Origin: Myxococcales bacterium
GTDB lineage: Bacteria > Myxococcota_A > Polyangia > Palsa-1104 > JAEUJZ01
NCBI GenBank assembly: GCA_016794465.1
Contig: JAEUKA010000056.1
Location: 1-64,000 of the forward strand
Reading direction: 5' to 3'
Length of the DNA stretch: 64,000 nucleotides
Shown: positions 36,407-45,502 of the stretch, piece after piece
Layout: every line of letters begins with the position of its first letter
Numbering within the stretch: position 1 is the first letter of the stretch
Notes under the pieces: generated by a model
Database searches by the model: none
What the model saw: only the letters and a program-made list of their open reading frames with translations
Told to the model about the DNA's origin: nothing
Made by a program: the position numbers and the translations under genes

Positions 36407-37255
36407 ATGCTTCCGCTGCCGAGCCTGTCTGACTTTCGTGCCCGTGGTCAGCTGATTGAGCTGCTCGGCCACCGGATTTTTGTCAGCGATCAAGGCTCGG
36501 GCCCGCCCATCCTGTTTCTGCACGGCTTTCCCACTTCGAGCTTTGACTACGCACCGCTCACGCCGCTGCTCGCCTCGCAGCGACGGCTGGTGCTGTTCGA
36601 CTTTCTTGGCTACGGCTACTCCGATAAGCCTCCGCAGCACAACTACTCGCTGTTTGAGCAAGCCGACTTTGCCATCGCGGTGGCGCAGCACCTTGGGCTC
36701 GGGCCGCTGACCTTGGTGGCGCACGACATGGGAAGCTCGGTGGCACTGGAGCTGCTTCGGCGTCCGCAGCTTCCGATCGAACGGCTGGTGCTGCTCAACG
36801 GCAGCGTGCTGCTGCGGCACTACCGGCCGCTCATCACCCAGCGACTGCTGTTGCATCCGCAGATTGGTCCGCTGCTGACCCGGCTGGGCCTGATCAATCG
36901 GACGGTGTTCGGCAAGCAGTTTGCGAAGCTGTTTCCCAGCCCACCGCCGGCTGCAGAGCTGGACCTGTTTTGGGAGCTTATCCGCCACAACGACGGGCAC
37001 CGCAACTACCACCTGCTCATCCGGTATTTGAACGAGCGCAAGCAGCATGAGCTCGTGTGGCTCGATGCCCTGGCCGCGAGCAGAGTGCCGCTGACGGTGA
37101 TCTGGGGACAGCGTGATCCGGTGTCGGTGCCGGCGATTGCCAAGGAGGTGCTGCTGCGTCGGCCCGATGCGCGGTATGTGCCACTCCATGAAGTCGGACA
37201 CTACCCGCAGTGGGAAGATCCGCAGACGGTGGCGCAGCACATCCTTCGCGCGTGA
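36407..37255 (+). CDS. Alpha/beta hydrolase (MEST / haloalkane dehalogenase-like)
   Basis: A 282-residue alpha/beta-fold hydrolase. The oxyanion loop is LHGFPTSSFDY, the DFLGYGYSDKP segment matches the MEST-like group, and the nucleophile elbow AHDMGSS carries an Asp nucleophile, as in haloalkane dehalogenases and epoxide hydrolases. The acid is in WGQRDP and the catalytic His in HEVGHYPQWEDP. The substrate is unknown. The ATG follows the secF TAA with no spacer (TAAATG), so it is likely read from the sec transcript, although a role in secretion is unproven. Confidence 0.87.
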   Translation: MLPLPSLSDFRARGQLIELLGHRIFVSDQGSGPPILFLHGFPTSSFDYAPLTPLLASQRRLVLFDFLGYGYSDKPPQHNYSLFEQADFAIAVAQHLGLGPLTLVAHDMGSSVALELLRRPQLPIERLVLLNGSVLLRHYRPLITQRLLLHPQIGPLLTRLGLINRTVFGKQFAKLFPSPPPAAELDLFWELIRHNDGHRNYHLLIRYLNERKQHELVWLDALAASRVPLTVIWGQRDPVSVPAIAKEVLLRRPDARYVPLHEVGHYPQWEDPQTVAQHILRA

Positions 37256-37273
37256 CCCAAGTGGCTCGAGCCG

Positions 37274-38398
37274 CTACAGCCAGCGCGCTTTGATCGCCGC
37301 GAGGATTCGCTCCGCCGCCCCTCCATCTTCGAGCTGCGCCGAAAGTACCCGCGCCGCCTGCCGCATCTTTTGTTGTTCTGAGTCCACCAAATTTTGCTGC
37401 CCCCGCGACCCGATGTCCTCTTCCCGATTGCCGAGCAGCACCGCGCAGCCACCGTCGAGAAGATAGGTCCACTCCGTCTCGTTGCGCAGGATCAGCACCG
37501 GCGTTCCCAGCGCATAGGCCTCTTCTTGCAGCCCGCCCGAGTCGGTACAGAGTGCCCGCGCATTCGACAAAAGCGCCAGCATATCGAGATAGCCAACCGG
37601 CGGCAGAAGCACGATCTGCGGCGGCACCGGCAGCGTAAGCTCATCCAAAATCCGACGCGTACGCGGATGGACCGGCCACAGGATCGGATACTGCTCGGCG
37701 AGCCGCGACAGCCCTCGCAGCAGCCCTGGCAGCACCTCGGGTGTGGTGTTTTCCGCGCGATGAACGGTACAGGTCAGATACGGCGCATCCGCGGGCAGCC
37801 CCAGTCGGCAAAGCGAGTCCGCGACGATCGAGCGCCCCTGACTGCGCGGTGCAAACGCGCGCGCCGCATCAATCGCCGTCGAGCCCACCACCGTGATGTC
37901 TCGGTCAGGCAGTCCCTCGGCAAGGAGCTGCCGTCGCGCCGACTCATTGGGCGCCAGCAGCTGCGCCGAGCAGTGATCGACCAGGACGCGGTTGATCTCC
38001 TCGGGCATGGTGCGCACAAACGATCGACAGCCCGCCTCGATATGAACCACCGGCACCGCCAGCTTGGCCGCCGCCAGCGCCGCCCCGAGCGTGCTGTTGG
38101 TATCCCCGAGCACCAGCAAAAGCCCGATGTCGTGCTGCTGAATCGCCGTCTCGACGCCAGTCAAGATCGCCGCCGTCTGGACACCGTGACTTGCCGAGCC
38201 GACCGCCAGCTGCACATCGACGCCGCGCAGTCCCAGCTCGGCAAAGAAGACCGCATCCATCGCCAGCGAGTAGTGCTGACCGGTGTGCAAAAGGATTTGC
38301 TTGAGCCCTGGCTGTCCGTCGAGAAGTGGAATCAGTGGTGCCAGCTTGATGATCTCGGGCCGGGTTCCGAGCACGGTACAGACGGTCAGCATGCCCAT
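37274..38398 (-). CDS. wecB: UDP-N-acetylglucosamine 2-epimerase
   Basis: A 374-residue, GT-B-fold non-hydrolysing epimerase that interconverts UDP-GlcNAc and UDP-ManNAc for envelope polysaccharide. Visible motifs: GTRPEIIKLAPLI, LLHTGQHYS, GDTNSTLGAA, HIEAGCRSFVRTMPEEINR, TVHRAENT and DSGGLQEEA. All catalytic-region blocks are intact and the length is normal. It lies 2 bases after the glycosyltransferase gene in a minus-strand operon headed by the AAA15-type ATPase. An ATG two codons downstream is an alternative start. Confidence 0.95.
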   Translation of the reverse strand: MGMLTVCTVLGTRPEIIKLAPLIPLLDGQPGLKQILLHTGQHYSLAMDAVFFAELGLRGVDVQLAVGSASHGVQTAAILTGVETAIQQHDIGLLLVLGDTNSTLGAALAAAKLAVPVVHIEAGCRSFVRTMPEEINRVLVDHCSAQLLAPNESARRQLLAEGLPDRDITVVGSTAIDAARAFAPRSQGRSIVADSLCRLGLPADAPYLTCTVHRAENTTPEVLPGLLRGLSRLAEQYPILWPVHPRTRRILDELTLPVPPQIVLLPPVGYLDMLALLSNARALCTDSGGLQEEAYALGTPVLILRNETEWTYLLDGGCAVLLGNREEDIGSRGQQNLVDSEQQKMRQAARVLSAQLEDGGAAERILAAIKARWL

Positions 38399-38400
38399 CG

Positions 38401-39192
38401 CTAGCGCCCCAGCTGCGTGAGGCGGTGAATGATCGCTCGCGGGATCAGCCCCGCCTGAAAGCGCAGGTGATCGCGAAGAATGCGCGCCACCCGAGCCTTG
38501 GACTGACCGTACTTGCGAACGTGTAACACCGTCGGAAACTCCGCGACCGCAAAGCCCTGTAGCAGCGCCTCACTGAGCAGCTCGGCCATGGCCAGATAGC
38601 CCGGCGACGAAAACTGCACCGCGTCGAGGACATGCCGCCGATAGGCCCGAAACATCGCGGTGTAGGTGTGCAGGCGATGATCGAGCATCACCCGATAAAT
38701 GAGCGACGCGCCCTGCGACAAGATCAGCCGATACGCCGGCACTCCGTCGACGCCACCCTCGGGGTGATAGGGCGAGGCGGTCACTATGTCGATGTCCGAA
38801 GTGAGCAGCGCCGTCATCCCGAGGATCTCGCCAAACTCGTAGGTGCCATCGGCATCGGTGGTGACCACCACGTCGCTGTGACTGGCAGCAAAGCCGGTCC
38901 GCAGGGCCGCGCCGAGCCCACGATTGCGCTCGTGAACCAGCACGCGAAACCGCCGGTCTTGCGAAAAGCGCTCGCGCAGCAGCTGAAGCGTCCGATCGGT
39001 CGAGCCATCGTCGACGAACAGGACCTCGACCTTGGCAAAACGAGTCGCCAGCTTGTCGAGCACTTCCGGCAGGCGCTGCTCAAGCTGCGGCAGGGCATCC
39101 TCTTCGTTAAAGCAAGGGATGACGATCGACAGCGTTTCAAGCGGACGGTGAGACGGGACGGCGGGCGGAGAAAAGTGCGGCACGGCCCGCAT
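38401..39192 (-). CDS. Family 2 glycosyltransferase (DPM-like)
   Basis: A 263-residue GT-A enzyme. The nucleotide-binding start is LSIVIPCFNEEDALPQL, followed by VLFVDDGSTDRT and the DxD-type TTDADGTYEFGEI. The DolP-mannose-synthase-like C-terminus lacks clear transmembrane helices, so a polyprenyl-phosphate sugar transfer or direct polysaccharide transfer are both possible. ATG at 39192 follows the ATPase stop by 5 bases and wecB starts 2 bases after this gene, so the three are almost certainly co-transcribed for glycan synthesis. Confidence 0.88.
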   Translation of the reverse strand: MRAVPHFSPPAVPSHRPLETLSIVIPCFNEEDALPQLEQRLPEVLDKLATRFAKVEVLFVDDGSTDRTLQLLRERFSQDRRFRVLVHERNRGLGAALRTGFAASHSDVVVTTDADGTYEFGEILGMTALLTSDIDIVTASPYHPEGGVDGVPAYRLILSQGASLIYRVMLDHRLHTYTAMFRAYRRHVLDAVQFSSPGYLAMAELLSEALLQGFAVAEFPTVLHVRKYGQSKARVARILRDHLRFQAGLIPRAIIHRLTQLGR

Positions 39193-39197
39193 TGTAC

Positions 39198-40409
39198 CTA
39201 ACTCGCTGTGGCCGATCCTACCGTGATGCCGCACGAAGCGGGCAGCTGCCGCCGTGCTTCGGGTGGGAACAGTCCGACCAGCTCTGCGTCGGGAAGCGCC
39301 GTCGCGATGACTTGGGCGTCGAGCGGCCGCTGCGGATAGGCGAGAAGCTGCGCCAGCACCGAGGCTGCGAGTCCTCGACCGAGATCATCGACGACCAACA
39401 CCGGCGCCGGCTGCTGCTCATCGGCCAGCGCGAGCGGTGACAGGTGCAAGAGCCGCAGCATGCCGTCGGACAGCTCTGACGTGGAAAAGTCACTCTGTCG
39501 CCCGCTCGGCCCGTGCAGCCCGATCTGCAGCGAGGTCAAAAACAGGTCCACAAAGTTGGCTTCACGCTCGGCTATCAGCTCGCCCTCGTGGGTCTGCACA
39601 AACGCGTCGGGATATCCGAGCAGCGCCTGCACCACCTGCCGCTGCTCCGCTTCATTTTCAAAGTAGTCAGGACCAATCGGGGTCTTGCGCGCCGCCACAT
39701 GCGTCACCGGCCAGCCCACCGCCCGCAGCAGCCCCGCCAGCCGATCGGCAAAGTCCGGATGATGCGCACAGCGCGCCGCCAGTCCGGTCACCCGAGGCTC
39801 GGGCCGCAGCAGCTGGAGCCGACCCTCCAGCCACGCCGCAATCGGAGCCAGCTCTTCACTGCCCTGCGCCAGCGCTTCCGCCAAGAGCGGCTGTTCCAGC
39901 GGCAGAGTCAGCGCCAGCGCCTCGAGCCGCCCGCGATCCCGGGTCGCACCTGCACCTACCTTGACATCGGTCAGCTGCAGCACCGGATTTTTTCGCTCGC
40001 GGCTGAAGATCATCACTTCCGGCTCGCCGGGTGACTGCCGACACAGCAGCTCGGCATCTACCTGCTCGGCCCGCAGCGTCAGCTCGTAGCGAAACAGCGC
40101 CCCGGCAGTCCAGATCGTCAGCTCAAACCGCGAAGCAGGCTGCGGCGGATCGAGCAGCCGACACGGCGACAGCTGCGGACGCTGACCCTGACCCGGCCTA
40201 TTTCCATGTAGCAGCAGCTGCCGCAGAGAGGCGAGCGCGCGCAAAAGGTTCGACTTGCCCTGCCCTCCCGCGCCCATCAAAAGAGCCCGCGACAGCACAT
40301 GACTGCCGTCGGGAAGTTGCGGCCCCAAAGTGGGCAAGGGACAGCGCAGGTCAAGCTCCCAGCGCGGGCCAAAGGACAGGAAGTTCGCAACTGCAAAGCG
40401 GACCAGCAT
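39198..40409 (-). CDS. AAA15-type ATP-binding protein
   Basis: A 403-residue ABC/SMC-like ATPase of the AAA15 (RloA/OLD-related) group. Walker A is GAGGQGKS (46-53) in the family context LLMGAGGQGKSNLLRAL; the signature-like segment is STSELSDGMLRLL; Walker B is VLVVDDLGRGLAA, where the usual second acidic residue pair is DD and the usual LHP is absent. Homologues appear in restriction-modification and abortive-infection loci but also alone. Here it opens an operon with glycan genes, and no nuclease partner such as RloB is next to it. Defence or glycan regulation are both possible. Confidence 0.78.
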   Translation of the reverse strand: MLVRFAVANFLSFGPRWELDLRCPLPTLGPQLPDGSHVLSRALLMGAGGQGKSNLLRALASLRQLLLHGNRPGQGQRPQLSPCRLLDPPQPASRFELTIWTAGALFRYELTLRAEQVDAELLCRQSPGEPEVMIFSRERKNPVLQLTDVKVGAGATRDRGRLEALALTLPLEQPLLAEALAQGSEELAPIAAWLEGRLQLLRPEPRVTGLAARCAHHPDFADRLAGLLRAVGWPVTHVAARKTPIGPDYFENEAEQRQVVQALLGYPDAFVQTHEGELIAEREANFVDLFLTSLQIGLHGPSGRQSDFSTSELSDGMLRLLHLSPLALADEQQPAPVLVVDDLGRGLAASVLAQLLAYPQRPLDAQVIATALPDAELVGLFPPEARRQLPASCGITVGSATAS

Positions 40410-40501
40410 CGGACCGCAGACTTTGCGCGAGCCCTCGCCAGGAGGTCAAGCACTTGTCGCCCCTCTTTCGCTCTGTTACCGTCCGGACGAAGGAGTTCAT
40501 C

Positions 40502-40879
40502 ATGCGCAAACTGCTGTGGAGTGCGGCCCTTGTGATGTGTGTCGCCACCCAAGCGTGCTCAAACGAGACGGCGGTGCTCTCGCTCGATCCGCCGCAAGGC
40601 ACCTACGTCGGCGGCGAAGAGATCGTCATCAAAGGTCGCAACTTCCCAGCCGGACGCGGGGGCGTCAGTGTGATGTTCGGTCGCCACGCCGCCACCAACG
40701 TCATCATCGAGAGCCCAAGCGCGATCCGTGTCACCTCCCCCGCCGGGGACCGCAACGCCGAGGCCGACATTGTCGTGATGTTCGACGATGGCCGCGCCTA
40801 CCAGCTCAAGAACGCTTTCCGCTACCTCGATGCCACCGACAACAGCAAGGTGATGAAGCACTTCGGCAACAAGAAGTAG
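40502..40879 (+). CDS. IPT/TIG-domain lipoprotein
   Basis: A 125-residue lipoprotein with AAGGAG seven bases before the ATG. The signal peptide ends with the lipobox ATQAC. The rest is one IPT/TIG immunoglobulin-like domain: LDPPQGTYVGGEEIVIKGRNFP, VMFGRHAATNVIIE, IRVTSPAG and a final strand ending FRYLD. Such single domains are surface or periplasmic; the function is unknown. It is divergent from the ATPase gene and 36 bases upstream of gatC. Confidence 0.82.
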   Translation: MRKLLWSAALVMCVATQACSNETAVLSLDPPQGTYVGGEEIVIKGRNFPAGRGGVSVMFGRHAATNVIIESPSAIRVTSPAGDRNAEADIVVMFDDGRAYQLKNAFRYLDATDNSKVMKHFGNKK

Positions 40880-40915
40880 CGGCACACCAGGGTTTTGTGA
40901 CTAGACTGCGCCCGC

Positions 40916-41272
40916 ATGTCTAGCCACGTGATGGGCCAATCGAACGGCCACCTGATTTCTGCTGATGAGATCCGCGTGACCGCCGAGCTGGCGCGCTTGC
41001 TCCTGCCAGAGTCCGACATCCCCAAGCTGTCGAGTGAGCTATCGGCCATCTTGGCCTACGCCGAGTCGCTGCAAGAAGTCGATGTGGCGGGCGTGCCGCC
41101 GATGACCCACGCCGTGCCGACGCAGTGTCCGCTGCGGGGCGATGTCGCCGAAGCACATGACTCAACCGAGTCCGCGATGCGCAATGCTCCGGCCAGTGAA
41201 GCGTCGTTTTTTGCCGTTCCAGCGGTCTTTGGCGGTGGTGCAGCAGACGACAGCTTCGACGGAGAAGGCTAG
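40916..41272 (+). CDS. gatC: Asp/Glu-tRNA amidotransferase subunit C
   Basis: A 118-residue GatC. The N-terminal ISADEIRVTAELARLLL and the central LAYAESLQEVDVAGVPPMTH are the family core; the conserved LRGDV follows. It wraps around GatA/GatB to stabilise the complex. The C-terminal 40 residues are longer and more variable than usual. It starts the gatC-gatA-gatB-mtnA run, with gatA three bases after its stop. Confidence 0.93.
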   Translation: MSSHVMGQSNGHLISADEIRVTAELARLLLPESDIPKLSSELSAILAYAESLQEVDVAGVPPMTHAVPTQCPLRGDVAEAHDSTESAMRNAPASEASFFAVPAVFGGGAADDSFDGEG

Positions 41273-41275
41273 GCC

Positions 41276-42841
41276 ATGGCCGCGACTACACCTGTTTGCG
41301 AAGCCTTTGATGGCATTGCGGCGCTGGCGCAGGCGGTTCGCGCGCGCGAGGTTTCGGCGGTTGAAGTGACGCGCAGCTGCCTCGAGCGAATTGCTCAGCT
41401 TGATGACCAGCTCGGTTGTTTTTTGCGCGTCGATGAGCAGGGTGCGCTGCGACAGGCCGAAGCCGTCGATGCCAAGATTCGCGAAGGTGCCGACGAGGAG
41501 CTGCTTTTGGCCGGCGTTCCCGTCGGTATCAAGGACATGCTGTGTACCAAGGATCTGCAGACCACGGCAGCGTCGAAGATCCTCGCCGGCTTTGTGCCTC
41601 CTTACGACGCGACGGCGGTGGCCAAGCTGCGCGCGGCGGGTGCGGTCGTCCTCGGCAAGCTCAACATGGATGAGTTTGCGATGGGCTCGTCAAATGAAAA
41701 CTCGGCGCTTCGGCCCTGCAAAAATCCCTGGGATGTGACGCGGGTGCCGGGCGGAAGCTCGGGGGGATCGGCGGCGGCGGTGGCGGCGTCGCTGTGTCCG
41801 CTCAGCCTCGGCACGGATACCGGCGGCTCGATTCGTCAGCCGGCGGCGCTGTGCGGGGTAACGGGCATGAAGCCGACCTACGGCCGGGTGTCGCGCTACG
41901 GGGTGATTGCGTTTGCCAGCTCGCTCGATCAAGTCGGGCCGCTCGGTCGCAGTGCCGTCGATCTGGCGCAGGCGCTGCAAGTGATCGGTGGCCACGATGC
42001 ACACGACGCGACGAGTCTCCCGCTGGAACAGCCCGACTATCTTGCCGCCTGCCAGACGCCGATCGTCGACAAGAATCGCCGGCTGCGCATCGGTCTGCCC
42101 AAAGAGTTCTTCGCCCAAGGACTCGACCCGCGCATTGAGCGCTGCGTCCGCGCCGCGATTGCCAGCCTGCAGCAGGAAGGCGCCGAGCTTGTCGACGTAT
42201 CGCTGCCGCTGACCAAGCACTCGATCGCCATCTACTACCTGATTGCCACCGCCGAGGCCTCGAGCAACCTGTCGCGCTACGACGGCGTTCGCTACGGCCT
42301 GCGTGTCACTCCTTGCGACGGTGAAATCGGCCCCGGTCAGTCCGCTCTCGTCGAGATGTACAAGCGCACCCGCGCCGCCGGCTTCGGTCCCGAGGTCCAG
42401 CGTCGCATCATGCTCGGCACCTACGTCCTGCGCTCGGGCTATTACGACGCGTATTACCGTCGAGCAAGTCAGGTCCGGACGCTGGTCGCGCGCGACTTTG
42501 CGGCGGCGTTTACGAAGTGCGATGTGCTGATGACGCCGACCTCGCCGGTCTTGCCGTTTCGACTCGGTGAGCGCCTCTGTGACCCGCTCTCGATGTATCT
42601 GGCCGACATCTACACGATCAGCTGCAACCTCGCCGGGCTGCCGGGGCTGTCGATGCCGTGCGGCTTGGTGACCGAAGCGGGCAGTGATCGACCACTTCCC
42701 GTCGGTGTGCAGGTTCTTGGGCCCCCGCTCCACGACGCCAAAGTGCTGCAAGTCGCGGCGGCGTATCAGCGAATCACCGACTGGCACAAGCAGCGACCCC
42801 AGATCCTGACTCGGCCCGGCGCGGAGGCAGCGTCACCATGA
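41276..42841 (+). CDS. gatA: Asp/Glu-tRNA amidotransferase subunit A
   Basis: A 521-residue amidase-signature enzyme that supplies ammonia from glutamine. The Ser-cisSer-Lys triad is visible: Lys in PVGIKDML, the glycine-serine loop GGSSGGSAAAVAAS, and the nucleophile Ser in GTDTGGSIRQPAAL. With GatB and GatC it converts Glu-tRNA(Gln) or Asp-tRNA(Asn) to the amidated form. Length is close to the family norm of about 485, with a C-terminal extension. It overlaps gatB by the ATGA junction. Confidence 0.97.
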   Translation: MAATTPVCEAFDGIAALAQAVRAREVSAVEVTRSCLERIAQLDDQLGCFLRVDEQGALRQAEAVDAKIREGADEELLLAGVPVGIKDMLCTKDLQTTAASKILAGFVPPYDATAVAKLRAAGAVVLGKLNMDEFAMGSSNENSALRPCKNPWDVTRVPGGSSGGSAAAVAASLCPLSLGTDTGGSIRQPAALCGVTGMKPTYGRVSRYGVIAFASSLDQVGPLGRSAVDLAQALQVIGGHDAHDATSLPLEQPDYLAACQTPIVDKNRRLRIGLPKEFFAQGLDPRIERCVRAAIASLQQEGAELVDVSLPLTKHSIAIYYLIATAEASSNLSRYDGVRYGLRVTPCDGEIGPGQSALVEMYKRTRAAGFGPEVQRRIMLGTYVLRSGYYDAYYRRASQVRTLVARDFAAAFTKCDVLMTPTSPVLPFRLGERLCDPLSMYLADIYTISCNLAGLPGLSMPCGLVTEAGSDRPLPVGVQVLGPPLHDAKVLQVAAAYQRITDWHKQRPQILTRPGAEAASP

Positions 42842-44328
42842 CCGCAGCCACCGAGTTTGAACCGGTCATCGGCCTGGAAGTCCACGTCCAGCTCGCGACC
42901 CAGAGCAAGGCGTTCTGCGGCGCTCGGGCCGAGTTTGGCGGACCCCCAAACACCCACATTGACCCCTATACGCTCGGGCTGCCAGGCGCGCTGCCGGTCT
43001 TAAACCACCGTGCCGTCGAGTTCGCCCTGCGCATGGGCCTCGCCTGCGGCTGTGACATCGCGCTGCGCAGTGAGCTGTCGCGCAAGCACTACTTTTATCC
43101 CGACTCGCCCAAGGGCTATCAGATCAGCCAGTTCGACCGACCGATCTGCGAAAACGGCCACATCGAGTTTGTCCTCGGCAGCGAGCGACGCCAGGTCCGC
43201 CTTCTGCGCATCCATATCGAGGAAGACGCCGGCAAAAACCTCCACCTTGCGGGCGGACGGACCTCGCTGATCGACTTCAATCGGGCCGGCGTGCCGCTGA
43301 TCGAAGTGGTGTCGCAGCCCGAGCTTCGCTCTGCCGAGGAAGCCGGCGAGTATCTGCGCGCGATCCGGCAGCTGGTGCGGTTTTTGGGCATTTCCGACGG
43401 AAACATGGAAGCAGGCTCGCTGCGCTGCGATGCCAACGTCTCGATTCGCCCGCGCGGCTCGACGCAGCTGGGCCAGCGTACCGAGCTGAAAAACATCAAC
43501 TCGTTCAAGTACGTCCAGAAGGCGATTGAGCACGAGATCCTGCGCCAAATCGACATCGTGCAGTCGGGCGGTCGAGTCGTGATGGAGACGCGGGGCTGGG
43601 ACGCGGCGCGCGGGACCTCGCGCAGTCAGCGCCAAAAAGAGCACGCGCACGACTATCGCTACCTGCCGGACCCGGATCTGCCGCCGCTCATCATCGACGA
43701 GACGTGGCTGGCGTCGATTGCCGCTGCGCTCCCGAAGACGCCGATGCAGCGACGGGACCACTACCTTTTGCGGCTTGGGCTTACGCCCTACGATGCGTCG
43801 GTGCTGACGGCCGAGCGCGAGCTGTGCGACTACTTCGACCAGGCGCTGGTGGCAGCGGGGGTGCCGACGGAAGACGAGAGCCTTGGCGACGGCCTGCGCA
43901 GCCGGGCCAAGCTGTGTGCCAACTGGCTGTCGTCGGAGCTGCTCGGTCTGCTCAACAAAGACAGCCGCGAGATCTCCGCTTCGCCCGTCTCAGCCGAGTC
44001 TTTGGGCGAGCTGGTGCGCTGCGTTTCCGACGGCATCATCAGCGGCAAGCAGGGCAAAGAGGTGTTCTTCCGCATGTACGAGAGCCGGCAGAGCCCGACG
44101 GAGATCATCGAACAGCTCGGGCTGCGGCAGCTCACCGACCCGACGCTGATCACCGCCGCCTGTCGCAAGGTTGTCGACGATCCGGCGATGCAGAAGCAGA
44201 TCGAAAAGTACAAGCAAAACCCCAAGCTGCTCGGCTTCTTCGTCGGCAAAGCGCTCGCCGAGACGCAGGGCAAGGCCAAGCCCGAGCTGGTGTCTGCGAT
44301 CATGCTCAGCCTGCTCGCCGAGAAATAA
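42838..44328 (+). CDS. gatB: Asp/Glu-tRNA amidotransferase subunit B
   Basis: A 496-residue subunit that phosphorylates and amidates the misacylated tRNA. Motifs are PVIGLEVHVQLATQSKAFCG, LGLPGALPVLN, KHYFYPDSPKGYQISQFD, GDGN-type ISDGNMEAGSLRCDANVS, and a C-terminal YqeY-like helical domain (about 350-495). Start overlaps the gatA stop by four bases (ATGA), typical of coupling. No sign of damage. Confidence 0.97.
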   Translation: MTAATEFEPVIGLEVHVQLATQSKAFCGARAEFGGPPNTHIDPYTLGLPGALPVLNHRAVEFALRMGLACGCDIALRSELSRKHYFYPDSPKGYQISQFDRPICENGHIEFVLGSERRQVRLLRIHIEEDAGKNLHLAGGRTSLIDFNRAGVPLIEVVSQPELRSAEEAGEYLRAIRQLVRFLGISDGNMEAGSLRCDANVSIRPRGSTQLGQRTELKNINSFKYVQKAIEHEILRQIDIVQSGGRVVMETRGWDAARGTSRSQRQKEHAHDYRYLPDPDLPPLIIDETWLASIAAALPKTPMQRRDHYLLRLGLTPYDASVLTAERELCDYFDQALVAAGVPTEDESLGDGLRSRAKLCANWLSSELLGLLNKDSREISASPVSAESLGELVRCVSDGIISGKQGKEVFFRMYESRQSPTEIIEQLGLRQLTDPTLITAACRKVVDDPAMQKQIEKYKQNPKLLGFFVGKALAETQGKAKPELVSAIMLSLLAEK

Positions 44329-44332
44329 CGCC

Positions 44333-45388
44333 ATGTCGATGACTCCACGCGAAACTCCACTGCTGCTGTCGCCGCTGCGCTTTGACCCGGTGCGGGTCGA
44401 GCTGCAGCTGATCGACCAGCTTCGGCTGCCCGGCGAGGAAGTCTGGCACCGCTACACCGACTACCGCGCCGTCGCTGAAGCGATTACGACGATGGTGGTC
44501 CGAGGCGCCCCCGCGATTGGCATTGCCGCCGCGTTTGGCGTCGTCCTCGGAGCTAAGCAAGGTGCGCCACTGGACGAAGTGATTGCAACCCTGCGCCGTA
44601 CCCGACCGACGGCAGTGAACCTGTTCTGGGCGCTCGACCGGATGCAGCGCCGTGCCACCGAGCTAGGCGCCGGCTCTCCGCTTTCGATCGATCAGCTGGT
44701 CGCCGCTTTGACCGCTGAAGCGCAAGCGATCTGGGATGAAGATGTCGGATACTGTCTGCGCATGGCGGACTTTGGCGCACCTCTTTTGCCACCGGGCAAC
44801 GTGCTGACTCACTGCAATGCCGGCGGTCTGGCGACGGGCGGTTACGGCACGGCGGTGGGCGTGATTCGGTCGGCGTTTGCGCAAGGCCACATTCGCTCGG
44901 TGTTTGCGGATGAGACTCGCCCGTTCTTGCAAGGCGCGCGGCTCACTGCCTATGAGCTGCAAAAAGCCGGCGTGCCGGTTACGGTCCTGTGCGACAGCAT
45001 GGCCGGCCACCTGATGGCACAAGGTGAAATTCAGAGCGTCATCGTCGGCGCGGATCGAATTGCCCGCAACGGCGACATCGCCAACAAGATTGGAACCTAT
45101 TCGCTGGCTGTGCTGGCTTCAGCGCATGGGATTCCGTTCTTCGTCGCAGCACCGCGCTCGACGCTGGATCTTTCGACCGCGAGCGGGCGCGACATTCCCA
45201 TCGAAGAACGCAGCACAGAGGAGGTTGTTCGGATAGGCCCGGTGCGCTTGGCTCCTGTGGGAGTATCGGCACGCCACCCGGCCTTTGACATCACACCGGC
45301 GCGTCTTGTGACCGCGATCATTACCGATGCCGGCGTCGCAAAAGCGCCGTATCCGGAGAGCCTGGCCGCACTGCTTGCAGCCACGTAG
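44333..45388 (+). CDS. mtnA: S-methyl-5-thioribose-1-phosphate isomerase
   Basis: A 351-residue enzyme of methionine salvage, homologous to eIF2B alpha subunits. It isomerises methylthioribose-1-phosphate to methylthioribulose-1-phosphate. Conserved motifs are MVVRGAPAIGIAAAFG, RPTAVNLFWAL, LTHCNAGGLAT (catalytic Cys) and VIVGADRIARNGDIANKIGT (catalytic Asp). It starts 4 bases after gatB, so it is likely co-transcribed although the pathways differ. Confidence 0.95.
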   Translation: MSMTPRETPLLLSPLRFDPVRVELQLIDQLRLPGEEVWHRYTDYRAVAEAITTMVVRGAPAIGIAAAFGVVLGAKQGAPLDEVIATLRRTRPTAVNLFWALDRMQRRATELGAGSPLSIDQLVAALTAEAQAIWDEDVGYCLRMADFGAPLLPPGNVLTHCNAGGLATGGYGTAVGVIRSAFAQGHIRSVFADETRPFLQGARLTAYELQKAGVPVTVLCDSMAGHLMAQGEIQSVIVGADRIARNGDIANKIGTYSLAVLASAHGIPFFVAAPRSTLDLSTASGRDIPIEERSTEEVVRIGPVRLAPVGVSARHPAFDITPARLVTAIITDAGVAKAPYPESLAALLAAT

Positions 45389-45502
45389 AGACAAAGTCAA
45401 TTGGCCTCCAAATCGGAAATCCTGCAAAATCAATCTTTAAGGGGTCGGCTGCGGCTGGCTCCGTCAATCGTCGTGAGCCACTAGGTAAACGGGGAGGGTG
45501 TC

